Source: Alkalihalobacillus sp. LMS39 (lineage in GTDB: Bacteria; Bacillota; Bacilli; Bacillales; Bacillaceae_F). Taken from it: a DNA stretch of 64,000 nt. The notes under the pieces are model-generated. The model had not been told where the DNA came from, did no database searches, and saw nothing but the letters and a program-made list of their open reading frames with translations. The translations under genes were made by a program, and so were the position numbers. Of the stretch, positions 8,529 to 17,062 are shown piece by piece. The first letter of the stretch is position 1. The number at the start of each line of letters is the position of its first letter. Location: assembly GCF_022812285.1 (NCBI RefSeq), contig NZ_CP093300.1:1860001-1924000 (forward strand). Direction: 5' to 3'.

Positions 8529-8697
8529 ATGAAGGACAAAACAGGTGAGAAACAGAGGAGAAGTGTCCTTCATAAAGGGAATGAAGGACAAAATAGGTGA
8601 GAAACAGAGGAGAAGTGTCCTTCATAAAGGAGATGAAGGACAAAACTAGTGAGAAACAGAAGAAAAGTGTCCTTCATCAACATAATGAAGGACACTA
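8529..8697 (+). repeat. tandem 52-bp hairpin repeat, three full units plus a partial one
   Basis: Units start at 8529, 8581 and 8633 (exact 52-bp period) and a truncated fourth at 8685. Each unit is ATGAAGGACA, a purine-rich loop of about 26 nt, then TGTCCTTCAT: a perfect 10-bp inverted repeat, so the block can form three consecutive hairpins. Units 1 and 2 are nearly identical and unit 3 is slightly diverged. It lies between convergent genes, with no coding potential or CRISPR-like spacer diversity. Confidence 0.93.
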
Positions 8698-8710
8698 GCT
8701 AAAGTTGTAT

Positions 8711-9157
8711 TTACGTAATGATTTCAATAATCTCTTGAAAGCTCATTTCATTGTGTAACAAATATTCTCCCCGTCTAATTTGTGAAGAGGCATTTTGTTC
8801 TTCAACAAAATGAATAAACTCATGATGGTCAGAAATAATTTCAGCTTCTTCTAGAGCGAGTGCGACATCTGTACTACTCATGCCTTGCTCAATCGTTACA
8901 GTCGCTTCAATTCTTTCGTCCTCTTCTTCAGTAGCCGTTTTTTCAAGCAAAGAGTTATATTGTTGTTCCTCTAAGATAATAAAACCTTGTTCTTCTAAGA
9001 TAGCCATCATTTCTTCACTTGAAAGCTGAATTTCAGGCATTGTTTCATCTTGCTTATCTGATTCTGCTTGAGTCGTTTGAAAAAAATACATATATCCTAA
9101 CACGCTTGTTGCAATAAATAGACCGGTTGCAAGACCACGTAATCCTTTTTTGGACAT
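8711..9157 (-). CDS. membrane-anchored protein with MltG/YceG-like C-terminal motif
   Basis: A 148-residue protein with one N-terminal membrane segment (about 7-28), an acidic linker (about 32-90) and a C-terminal region VTIEQGMSSTDVALALEEAEII ending near RRGEYLL. That region resembles the LysM-like start of MltG/YceG proteins (a 'v.I..G.s...ia..L...gvI' pattern), but the catalytic domain is absent. Function unknown; a cell-envelope location is likely. It is followed 14 bp downstream of a similar small membrane-anchored gene and the two probably form a leftward operon. Bacillus subtilis has two small genes, yqzC and yqzD, near this position; homology is not established here. Confidence 0.72.
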   Translation of the reverse strand: MSKKGLRGLATGLFIATSVLGYMYFFQTTQAESDKQDETMPEIQLSSEEMMAILEEQGFIILEEQQYNSLLEKTATEEEDERIEATVTIEQGMSSTDVALALEEAEIISDHHEFIHFVEEQNASSQIRRGEYLLHNEMSFQEIIEIIT

Positions 9158-9171
9158 GATATCCCCTCATT

Positions 9172-9525
9172 TCATTCTTTTCGAAGGTAGTTAGCTAATA
9201 AGCTTTGTACTTCAGTTTCTGTTAAACCAGTTAGTTGAGAAATTCGTTCAATCGAATAGCCATTTTCATAATGCTGGGCAACTTCGTTCATTAAACTTCC
9301 AGTTGTTTGTTTTTGTTGTTGGTCGTAATAAGGCTCACTATTAGAAGATAATAATTCTTCTTCTACAATTTTAATTTTCTTTTTAAGTTGATAAATCTCT
9401 TGCATCAGTGTAATTGAAAAGTTTTCTATTTGATTTTCTAAATCTTTTGTTCGGTCTTTTTGAACAAAAGAAAGAATAAAGAATAGTATCGACAGTATAA
9501 ACAAGATGATGATGACAAGTTCCAA
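9172..9525 (-). CDS. membrane-anchored coiled-coil protein with C-terminal HTH-like segment
   Basis: A 117-residue protein: N-terminal membrane helix (about 2-21), then a charged, probably coiled-coil stretch (about 22-60), a Gln-rich linker, and a C-terminal helical motif (YSIERISQLTGLTETEVQSL, about 92-111) that looks like a small helix-turn-helix. The architecture recalls SwrB-like or DUF2802-like proteins, but I do not assign it. It is the upstream gene of a two-gene leftward operon with the MltG-motif protein. The ribosome site is AAAGGGG on the minus strand. Confidence 0.68.
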   Translation of the reverse strand: MELVIIILFILSILFFILSFVQKDRTKDLENQIENFSITLMQEIYQLKKKIKIVEEELLSSNSEPYYDQQQKQTTGSLMNEVAQHYENGYSIERISQLTGLTETEVQSLLANYLRKE

Positions 9526-9701
9526 GATAAAGGCCCCTTTCCCGTTGAATAAAAAAATCTAGATTGTCCATTTCCTATTATACACGTCGAGTAAGGAAAA
9601 GAGAATGGAAAGAACTAGGTCAAAGATTTGTCAAAAGCTCTTGTCCCTCTCTTACAGAGCAAGTAAGATAAAGAAAATAAACAAGCTAAAGGATGTCCCT
9701 T

Positions 9702-10124
9702 ATGTTCAAATCGCCTGAGATCAATCGTTGCCTCACCGTCCTCATACAAAATCCAAATGCCCTTTATGTCGCTTGGGACAAGCTATTGCCCAAACAACGC
9801 TTTGCTGAACTTGTTTTACATACGGATTGGAATGATTTAGATAAAATGATACGCGTATTAACTATAAAAAACGAAGTCATTTTTGAACAATGTGTGACAC
9901 AATCAAAATCGCTTTTCTTGTCTTGCTCAGAAATGGAACAAATTGAGGAAGTTCAATTCGGTGTGAAAAGCAAAAACGGGGGCTTTTTATTACTAGAAAA
10001 AGTAACGCTATCACATCAAGAACCTAAAGATAACAACAAACAGGTGAAAATTAAAAAAAGGTGGCAAGAAGGATTTTCAGGCTATTCAATTTCGGAGGAG
10101 AGAAAAAACATTGGCGACTCATAG
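9702..10124 (+). CDS. DUF4912 domain protein
   Basis: A 140-residue protein. Its centre, NPNALYVAWDKL near residue 20, matches the start of DUF4912 ('P..LyvyWev'). Start chosen at 9702, 9-10 bases after AAAGGA; an in-frame ATG at 9693 sits inside the ribosome site. Its 3' end overlaps the TTG start of the GH57-GT4 gene by 14 bp, so the two are probably translationally coupled. DUF4912 genes often sit next to alpha-glucan genes, so a role in glucan synthesis or its control is inferred. Confidence 0.75.
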   Translation: MFKSPEINRCLTVLIQNPNALYVAWDKLLPKQRFAELVLHTDWNDLDKMIRVLTIKNEVIFEQCVTQSKSLFLSCSEMEQIEEVQFGVKSKNGGFLLLEKVTLSHQEPKDNNKQVKIKKRWQEGFSGYSISEERKNIGDS

Positions 10125-12651
10125 TATTTTTCTATTACATGCCCATCTTCCTGATTATCGAACGAGCGGAAATTCACAACTAGAAGAACGAGCGTTATTT
10201 CAAGTGATTTTAGAATCGTATCTACCGCTTCTAGAAATATTGTCAAACAGGAATAGTGAAGCCGTAGTAACGATGTCGTTTTCACCAACATTATTACAAA
10301 TGCTCACAGACGATGAAGTGTTATTACGGTTTGAAACTTATATGGAACAAACGCTTGCTCTCCTCCGTTTTGAAAAGCAAACTGTGCCATCAGAAGTTGA
10401 AAGAGCTATTGTAACCATGTATGAAAAAAGATATGAGAAGCTGTTTCAGTTGTTTTATCAAATGAATAAAAACCTTGTGTTCGCTTTTCAAAAGTTAGAT
10501 AAAAAAGGCGTAATCGAAGCAATAACGACAGCTGCCACACATCCGTTTTTGCCTTATATTCAAACAAAGAAAGGAAAACAAGACGAAATCCGTCATGGAC
10601 TCGATATTTTTATCGAACACTTTGGTTTTCAGCCTAAAGGATTTTGGTTACCTGAATGTGGATATAGTGCAGAAGTTGGAGATGTGTTAGTTCAAGAAGG
10701 ACTTGAGTACACCTTTTTATCTGATGCAACGATTCGCGAGCCGAGTCAAACTGAACAAGGGCTTGTTTTGCTTCCTATAAATCAAATCCTTGCAGAAAGA
10801 GTATGGTCAAGTGCAACGGGGTATCCTGCACATCCTTTGTACCGGGAATATTATTGGGATATTTCCTATAAACGTGATTGGAACCAACTTTCTCCTTATG
10901 TAAATACACCTGTTCCTGTCGATACAGGATTAAAGTACTGGAAAGTAACTGGGTATGAGGAGAAAGATTGGTACAACAGAGAAGAAGCGTTACTTCAAGC
11001 GAAAATCGATAGTACAGATTTCACAAAGAAATTATTTGACCTTGATAATGAACTAGCTGTATTCGCATTTGATGCCGAGCTCTTTGGCCATTGGTGGTAT
11101 GAAGGACCTGATTGGCTAGCTCATGTCATTTCAAAGGAGAAATCGATACCATTTGTTTCACCAGAAAAATGGATTTCGATGCGTTCGAAACCATTACCAC
11201 TGAAAACACCTCAGCTTTTATCTTCTTGGGGGCGGGGAGGATATGGGGAAGTTTGGTTAAATGAAAGAAATGCTTCTTTTTATAAAGTATTTCATGAGAT
11301 GGAAGATATCTTATTTTCTAGACTTCCTCCTGAAGGGTTCGTATATGAACAAATGAAAAATGAATGGCGATTAGCGATAAGCTCAGATTGGCTATTTATG
11401 ATTGACGCCAACCGGAATGCGAACTATGGGTATAAACGAATTCAAGAGCATATCGAGCGTTTTTTTGACCTATATGAGCAACAAAAAAAGGCCCTAAAGA
11501 ATCAAGCGATGGCAGATGAACAAAAAATAGTGCTTTTTTTATCATTCGAATACCCACCAACGATATTTGGTGGGTTAGGAATTCATGTTCACCATCTAGC
11601 TGAAACAATAGCGGGACATGGAGAAATGGTCCATGTCGTCACGTATAGCGACCAAGAAAAAATCGTTGTTGAAAAAAGAAACGGGGTTATCATTCATCGC
11701 ATCCCTGCTTCAGTTTCTGATGATTTCTATCTCTCTATTGCTGAATGGAACCGAGAGATTATCGACTATGTTCTTTCCTTATCGAATCGAGTTTCATTTT
11801 CTATTATTCATGCTCATGATTGGTTAGTGGCCTCATCCGCTTTAGTACTAAAAGAATCTTTACATTGTCCGCTATTAGCGACAATCCATGCGACAGAAGC
11901 AGGAAGAAATCAAGGAATTAAAACTTCATTACAGCAAGCGATTCATCATCTGGAGTGGAAATTCGTTCAGCAAGCTAACCGAATTGTTGTTTGTAGTCAG
12001 TTTATGAAAACGGAGATCCATACCTTATTTAGGATTTCGCTCGAAAAAATCTCGATTATCCCGAATGGAGTGTTACCGAGTGAAAAAAATAAAGGGATTG
12101 CAGAGGAAGGACAGATAGTCATTGCGATAGGTAGGTTTGTCTATGAAAAAGGATTTACTTTTTTCATTGATGCCGCAAAACTTGTCCTTCAGAACTATCC
12201 AAACGTACGATTTATTCTAGCGGGTCAAGGAGAAATGAAACAAAACTATGTAGAGCAATTACAGCAATTAAAAATAGCGAAGTCATTTCAAATTCAAGGG
12301 TTTCTACATGAAAATGAGAAATGGGAGCTCTATAACAAAGCGTCTGTCGTTTGTATCCCAAGTGTTTATGAGCCTTTTGGGATTGTTGCACTTGAGGCTA
12401 TGGCTTGTGGGAAACCGATTGTTTCATCGAATACAGGAGGACTAAAAGAAGTGGTTGTCCATAATCAAACAGGAATTATCGTGCCACCATGTAATAGCAA
12501 GCGAGTAGCAGAAGGAATTATAAACTTGTTATCAAAGCCTGACTGGGCAGAACAAATAGGTGAAAGAGGGAGACAAGAAGCGAAACGCTATTGTTGGTCG
12601 GAAGTTGCAAAACAAACAACGAATGTATATCGGCGACTACTTTCTCCATAA
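10111..12651 (+). CDS. GH57 (DUF1957-type) / GT4 glycosyltransferase fusion
   Basis: An 846-residue cytoplasmic protein with two enzymes. Residues 1 to about 450 are a GH57 domain of the branching-enzyme-like DUF1957 group: the HAHLPDY motif at residues 10-16, a nucleophile candidate Glu in GFWLPECGYS near 182, an acid/base candidate Asp in FDAELFGHWW near 320, and a C-terminal helical DANRNANYG region. Residues about 475-846 are a GT4/GT-B transferase resembling glycogen synthase (EYPPTIFGGLGIHVHHL at the N-terminus; EPFGIVALEAMACGKPIV near 753). Likely role: making or remodelling an alpha-glucan. The TTG start follows GGAGGAG. Bacillus subtilis has a glycosyltransferase gene, yqgM, in this position. 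The fusion is seen directly; the product is inferred. Confidence 0.88.
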   Translation: MATHSIFLLHAHLPDYRTSGNSQLEERALFQVILESYLPLLEILSNRNSEAVVTMSFSPTLLQMLTDDEVLLRFETYMEQTLALLRFEKQTVPSEVERAIVTMYEKRYEKLFQLFYQMNKNLVFAFQKLDKKGVIEAITTAATHPFLPYIQTKKGKQDEIRHGLDIFIEHFGFQPKGFWLPECGYSAEVGDVLVQEGLEYTFLSDATIREPSQTEQGLVLLPINQILAERVWSSATGYPAHPLYREYYWDISYKRDWNQLSPYVNTPVPVDTGLKYWKVTGYEEKDWYNREEALLQAKIDSTDFTKKLFDLDNELAVFAFDAELFGHWWYEGPDWLAHVISKEKSIPFVSPEKWISMRSKPLPLKTPQLLSSWGRGGYGEVWLNERNASFYKVFHEMEDILFSRLPPEGFVYEQMKNEWRLAISSDWLFMIDANRNANYGYKRIQEHIERFFDLYEQQKKALKNQAMADEQKIVLFLSFEYPPTIFGGLGIHVHHLAETIAGHGEMVHVVTYSDQEKIVVEKRNGVIIHRIPASVSDDFYLSIAEWNREIIDYVLSLSNRVSFSIIHAHDWLVASSALVLKESLHCPLLATIHATEAGRNQGIKTSLQQAIHHLEWKFVQQANRIVVCSQFMKTEIHTLFRISLEKISIIPNGVLPSEKNKGIAEEGQIVIAIGRFVYEKGFTFFIDAAKLVLQNYPNVRFILAGQGEMKQNYVEQLQQLKIAKSFQIQGFLHENEKWELYNKASVVCIPSVYEPFGIVALEAMACGKPIVSSNTGGLKEVVVHNQTGIIVPPCNSKRVAEGIINLLSKPDWAEQIGERGRQEAKRYCWSEVAKQTTNVYRRLLSP

Positions 12652-12739
12652 GTAGATGAAAGTTCTACTTGCTCAATCGACATTCTTTTGCTATTATTGA
12701 AAAGTATGAGTGAAAATAGAACGTTTGGAGGGATAACAC

Positions 12740-12889
12740 ATGCGCGTAAATGTAACATTAGCTTGCACTGAAACTGGTGATCGTAACTACATCACTACTA
12801 AAAATAAACGTAATAATCCTGAGCGTATTGAGCTAAAAAAATACAGCCCAAGACTTAAAAAGCACACATTACACCGTGAAACAAAATAA
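12740..12889 (+). CDS. rpmG: 50S ribosomal protein L33
   Basis: A 49-residue basic protein starting [20 protein letters not shown] and ending KHTLHRETK, which is the whole of L33. Only one Cys is present, so it lacks the CxxC pairs that bind zinc; it is the zinc-independent form. GGAGGG sits 9 bp before the ATG. The position before yqgN matches Bacillus subtilis rpmGA. It is followed by a strong terminator. Confidence 0.97.
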   Translation: MRVNVTLACTETGDRNYITTKNKRNNPERIELKKYSPRLKKHTLHRETK

Positions 12890-12893
12890 TGAA

Positions 12894-12930
12894 TAAAAAA
12901 ACCGCAACCTTTGAATGGTGCGGTTTTTTT
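12894..12930 (+). terminator. rpmG: rpmG terminator
   Basis: AAAAAACCGCA / TGCGGTTTTTTT, with a 12-nt loop. It directly follows the stop codon and is bidirectional in appearance. Confidence 0.92.
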
Positions 12931-13008
12931 ATTCGCCAATGTTTAAAATATCTTCTTGAGAGGTATAGGACAATAAAGCATGTCCATACTTTTTAGGAGG
13001 GATTTTAC

Positions 13009-13161
13009 ATGTTTGTATACACGACTTCTTCAAATAGTTTACGTCACTTAAGCGAGGAAAATTTGTATAAGGCATATGAAACCGCTATTCAATTAAAACT
13101 CGAGCCTGAATTCATATATTTGTTGAAAACAGAAATCAAACGAAGAAGCCGGATTGCGTAA
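13009..13161 (+). CDS. sda: sporulation checkpoint inhibitor Sda
   Basis: A 50-residue protein. The segment LRHLSEENLYKAYETAIQLK, then LEPEFIYLLKTEIKRRS, matches Bacillus subtilis Sda (recalled as MRKLSDELLIESYFKA..., NEIKRRS) along its length, including the terminal EIKRRS. Sda is a helical hairpin that binds the dimerisation domain of the sporulation kinase KinA and blocks autophosphorylation when DNA replication is perturbed. AGGAGGG lies 9 bp upstream of the ATG. About eight extra residues precede the usual start (MFVYTTSSN). In Bacillus subtilis sda lies elsewhere. An inverted repeat (GTATAGGAC / GTCCATAC, 12963-12989) precedes it; I see no DnaA box. Confidence 0.9.
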   Translation: MFVYTTSSNSLRHLSEENLYKAYETAIQLKLEPEFIYLLKTEIKRRSRIA

Positions 13162-13179
13162 TAAATTATTGATATTCAT

Positions 13180-13222
13180 AGCACCTTTCTTGTTCTACTA
13201 AAACAGGGAAGGTGCTTTTCGT
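13180..13222 (+). terminator. sda: sda terminator
   Basis: AGCACCTT / AAGGTGCT stem with a 21-nt loop, followed by TTTTC. Confidence 0.75.
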
Positions 13223-13305
13223 TCTTTGCAAGAAAGTCTTTTCATAGCGTTTTTTCTTTTGGAAAGGTAGAATAGAAAACGAGAATATGGAAAGGAGTTG
13301 CAACA

Positions 13306-13875
13306 ATGCTAGAAAAAAAACAGCTCCGGAAATGGACACAACAAAAGTTACAACAAATGAGCGAAGAAGAACGGGAACAGTATGCAGCCATCATTACAGC
13401 GAAAGTACAGAAACTTTCTAGTTGGATAAAAGCGGATACCATTGCTTTAACGATTTCAAGGCAAACAGAGGTTCATACTCATTCCTTACTTGAGTTAGGA
13501 TGGCAACAAAACAAAGCGATTGTCGTGCCAAAAACTGATCAAAAAAATAAAACGATGATCTTTTATAAAATTGATTCTTTTTCAGATTTGGAAGAAACAT
13601 ATTACAATCTGCTTGAGCCGATGCCAAGCCGGTGTCAACTTATAAATACAATAGATATTGATTTTGTTATTGTTCCAGGGCTTGCTTACGATGAGCAAGG
13701 GTATCGTCTCGGTTTTGGTGGCGGGTATTATGACCGATTTCTTTCTACATACTACGGAGAAACGTGTTCGATTGCATTTGAAATACAAATAAGAAATGAC
13801 ATTCCGAAAGAATCTTTTGATATTCCAGTTCAAAAAATCGTGACAGAAAAGCGGGTTATTCAATGCTTGGCTTAA
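13306..13875 (+). CDS. yqgN: 5-formyltetrahydrofolate cyclo-ligase
   Basis: A 189-residue cytoplasmic enzyme converting 5-formyl-THF to 5,10-methenyl-THF with ATP. The C-terminal signature VPGLAYDEQGYRLGFGGGYYDRFL (about residues 122-145) is characteristic, and the basic start KKQLRKWTQQKL is the expected ATP-binding N-terminus. Length is normal. The ribosome site is AAAGGAG. It overlaps the next gene by 13 bp. It lies between sda and DUF92; in Bacillus subtilis the homologue follows rpmGA. Confidence 0.95.
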   Translation: MLEKKQLRKWTQQKLQQMSEEEREQYAAIITAKVQKLSSWIKADTIALTISRQTEVHTHSLLELGWQQNKAIVVPKTDQKNKTMIFYKIDSFSDLEETYYNLLEPMPSRCQLINTIDIDFVIVPGLAYDEQGYRLGFGGGYYDRFLSTYYGETCSIAFEIQIRNDIPKESFDIPVQKIVTEKRVIQCLA

Positions 13876-14639
13876 TTGTTGTCGTATTTTTGCTTTCTTT
13901 CACAGCGTTTCTTCTAAAAAAACTATCTATGTCGGGCTCATTTATGGCATTTATTGTGGGAACGATGATTGTATATGGGTTACAACTAGAAGGGCTTGTA
14001 GTACTAGGAATATTTTTTGTGAGTTCAACAGCATTGGGAGCCTTTTTTCAAAAGGAAAAACAAAATGATATAGTAGAAAAAGGCGACAGGCGAGATGGCC
14101 TTCAAGTAATAGCAAACGGTGGTGTCGCTGCTGTTTGTGCCAGTATGTTTGGTGTAACGAATGAACCATTATGGGTAATGGCGTTTGTTGGGGCTTTAGC
14201 TGCGGCCAATGCAGACACATGGGCTTCTGAGATCGGAACATTAAGTCGGAAAAAGCCGATTTCCATTTTATCGTTTCAACGGGTGGAACGTGGCACATCA
14301 GGTGCTGTTTCTTTTCTTGGAACAGGTGCATCGGTATGTGGGTCTGCTGCAATTGCGATACCTGCTGTTTTTTTGTTTGACCCCATTATCTCGCCATCAT
14401 CCTATTCTATTGTCATTATATTTATACTTGCAGGATGGTTCGGAAGTATAATTGATACGTTGATTGGAGCTTTTATGCAAAATGTCAATGAATGTTCAGT
14501 TTGTCAACGTAAAACAGAAAAACGTTACCATTGTCAGCAAAGGACAATACCAACCTTTGGCTTTCGGTGGATAACAAATGACACAGTTAATTTCGGCTGT
14601 ACAATGGCTGGTGCTGTTGGAGCAGTCGTGTTCATATAA
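13863..14639 (+). CDS. DUF92 family membrane protein
   Basis: A 258-residue protein with about six hydrophobic segments. Family features are visible: RRDGLQVIANGGVAA near residue 76, NADTWASEIGTLS near 117, GTSGAVSFLGTGAS near 143 and ITNDTVNF near the C-terminus. DUF92 proteins are related to the plant phytyl-phosphate kinase VTE6 and to CDP-alcohol-type transferases, so an isoprenoid phosphate kinase role is possible; the bacterial substrate is not known to me. The ATG lies inside the end of the cyclo-ligase gene (13-bp overlap), indicating coupling. Confidence 0.87.
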   Translation: MLGLIVVVFLLSFTAFLLKKLSMSGSFMAFIVGTMIVYGLQLEGLVVLGIFFVSSTALGAFFQKEKQNDIVEKGDRRDGLQVIANGGVAAVCASMFGVTNEPLWVMAFVGALAAANADTWASEIGTLSRKKPISILSFQRVERGTSGAVSFLGTGASVCGSAAIAIPAVFLFDPIISPSSYSIVIIFILAGWFGSIIDTLIGAFMQNVNECSVCQRKTEKRYHCQQRTIPTFGFRWITNDTVNFGCTMAGAVGAVVFI

Positions 14640-14659
14640 ACTAAAGGAGAAATGTAAAG

Positions 14660-15679
14660 ATGGAACAACAAAGAGAGCGGTATTCTAGACAAATGTTATT
14701 TTCGCCAATTGGGGAAGAAGGACAAGCTTTATTGCTTGAAAAAAAAGTGCTGATTGTTGGGATGGGAGCACTTGGGACGGTATTAGCTAGTCATCTTGTC
14801 CGGGCGGGGGTAGGAACGGTTATATTTGCAGACCGAGATTATGTTGAAAAAAGCAATCTTCAACGCCAAGTGTTATTTGATGAAGATGATGTAGCAGAAG
14901 CGTTACCGAAAGCTGTCGCGGCTGAGAGAAAATTAAGAAAAATAAATTCTGACATTACAATCCAAGGTATTGTGACGGATGTAACGAGAGATAATATGGA
15001 TGAGTTATTAGACAGCGTTGACTTGGTGTTGGATGGGACAGATAATTTTCAAACCCGCTTTTTAATTAACGATGCTTGTTTTAAAAAAGGCATTCCTTTT
15101 GTATATGGCGGTGCAGTTAGTTCTAGAGGGATGACGGCGATTTTTATTCCAGGTGAAACACCTTGCTTGCGTTGCTTTATAAAAGAAGGGGATACGGGTG
15201 GACAAACGTGTGACATGATTGGTGTTATTTCTCCTGTTGTTGATATCGTAGGATCTTTTCAAGCTGTTGAGGCGATTAAATATTTAGTTCAAGCTGATAA
15301 ATCACAACGTAAAAGTCTACTTTCTTTTGACATTTGGAACTATCATATGTTTGAATTGAAATTTTCTAAACCTGATCATGATTGTCCGACATGTCAGTTA
15401 CGTGAATATCCAGCTCTTCAAATCGAAGACGGGGAAATGGTGACATCGCTTTGCGGAAGAGAAACGGTTCAAATCAATGCAAGACCATCTTTTGATTTAA
15501 AAGAATGGGCAAAAAAATTGCAAGTCATAGGCAAAGTCAAAGAAACCCCTTTCCTTCTTAGAGTAGAGTTAGATAATGAGTTGAAATTAGTGTTATTTCC
15601 GGATGGACGGACACTTGTCCAAGGTACAGAAGATGTAGCAGAGGCAAAAGCAATTTATAGAAAATATATTGGACTTTAA
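14660..15679 (+). CDS. thiF: ThiF-type sulfur-carrier adenylyltransferase
   Basis: A 339-residue E1-like enzyme. Visible: start RYSRQMLFSPIGEEGQ, nucleotide motif VGMGALGT near residue 35, DRDYVEKSNLQRQ near 60, DGTDNFQTRF near 125, Cys pairs PCLRC near 170 and CPTC near 245 that should hold zinc, and the TCDMIG region with a likely catalytic Cys near 182. It adenylates the C-terminal Gly-Gly of ThiS (or MoaD). The thi operon at 28.8-32.4 kb has thiS, thiG, thiO and thiD but no thiF, so this separate gene may supply the activity. The C-terminal ~80 residues extend beyond the minimal fold. MoeB function cannot be excluded. Confidence 0.85.
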   Translation: MEQQRERYSRQMLFSPIGEEGQALLLEKKVLIVGMGALGTVLASHLVRAGVGTVIFADRDYVEKSNLQRQVLFDEDDVAEALPKAVAAERKLRKINSDITIQGIVTDVTRDNMDELLDSVDLVLDGTDNFQTRFLINDACFKKGIPFVYGGAVSSRGMTAIFIPGETPCLRCFIKEGDTGGQTCDMIGVISPVVDIVGSFQAVEAIKYLVQADKSQRKSLLSFDIWNYHMFELKFSKPDHDCPTCQLREYPALQIEDGEMVTSLCGRETVQINARPSFDLKEWAKKLQVIGKVKETPFLLRVELDNELKLVLFPDGRTLVQGTEDVAEAKAIYRKYIGL

Positions 15680-15761
15680 AAAACAGTCTTTCGTCATCTA
15701 GTATTTTTTTCTTGTTTACGTCAAGATAAAGACAAACCATTTTTGAAAGGTGGAGGTATAA

Positions 15762-16703
<942 letters not shown>

Positions 16704-16771
16704 GTTAGCCCAATGATAAACGGATAATACAATAAAAACTTGCACAAAGTATGGATAAGGAGGAATGTAAT

Positions 16772-16960
16772 ATGATCTCAAGAATATTGTCATTACTATC
16801 CATGATTACATCAGGTGTTGTTATCTACAAATACAGATATCGTATTCTAAACGCTGTCCTCGGACAACGAACACTCCGAAAAGCAGCCATCGCCTTATCC
16901 ATGCAAATCCCATTCGTCCGTCAAAAACTACTGAGCAACTTCGTCTTCACCCAAAGATAG
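16772..16960 (+). CDS. small conserved-looking protein of unknown function
   Basis: A 62-residue protein, MISRILSLLSMITSGVVIYK..., with an N-terminal hydrophobic helix (about 4-22) and a basic, partly amphipathic remainder. Start chosen at 16772 behind a consensus AAGGAGG at 16757-16763; an upstream in-frame ATG at 16751 has no ribosome site. A very strong terminator follows 2 bp after the stop. I do not recognise the family; the good translation signals and own terminator argue that it is a real gene. Confidence 0.72.
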   Translation: MISRILSLLSMITSGVVIYKYRYRILNAVLGQRTLRKAAIALSMQIPFVRQKLLSNFVFTQR

Positions 16961-16961
16961 A

Positions 16962-17005
16962 GAACAAGCACCAAAAGGCGTCTTTCCTTTTGGTGCTTGT
17001 TCTAT
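16962..17005 (+). terminator. strong terminator after the 62-residue gene
   Basis: A 17-bp perfect stem, GAACAAGCACCAAAAGG / CCTTTTGGTGCTTGTTC, with a 7-nt loop and a following T-rich stretch. Confidence 0.92.
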
Positions 17006-17062
17006 TCTATTCTATTCGTAAACCGAAAGAAAGCTTGGTATAATGAAGTGAGAGGTGATGGC

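Noticed and set aside
8529-8697. CRISPR-like array because of the regular 52-bp period.
   Set aside because: Both repeat and 'spacer' are nearly identical between units, there is no spacer diversity, and no cas gene is present.
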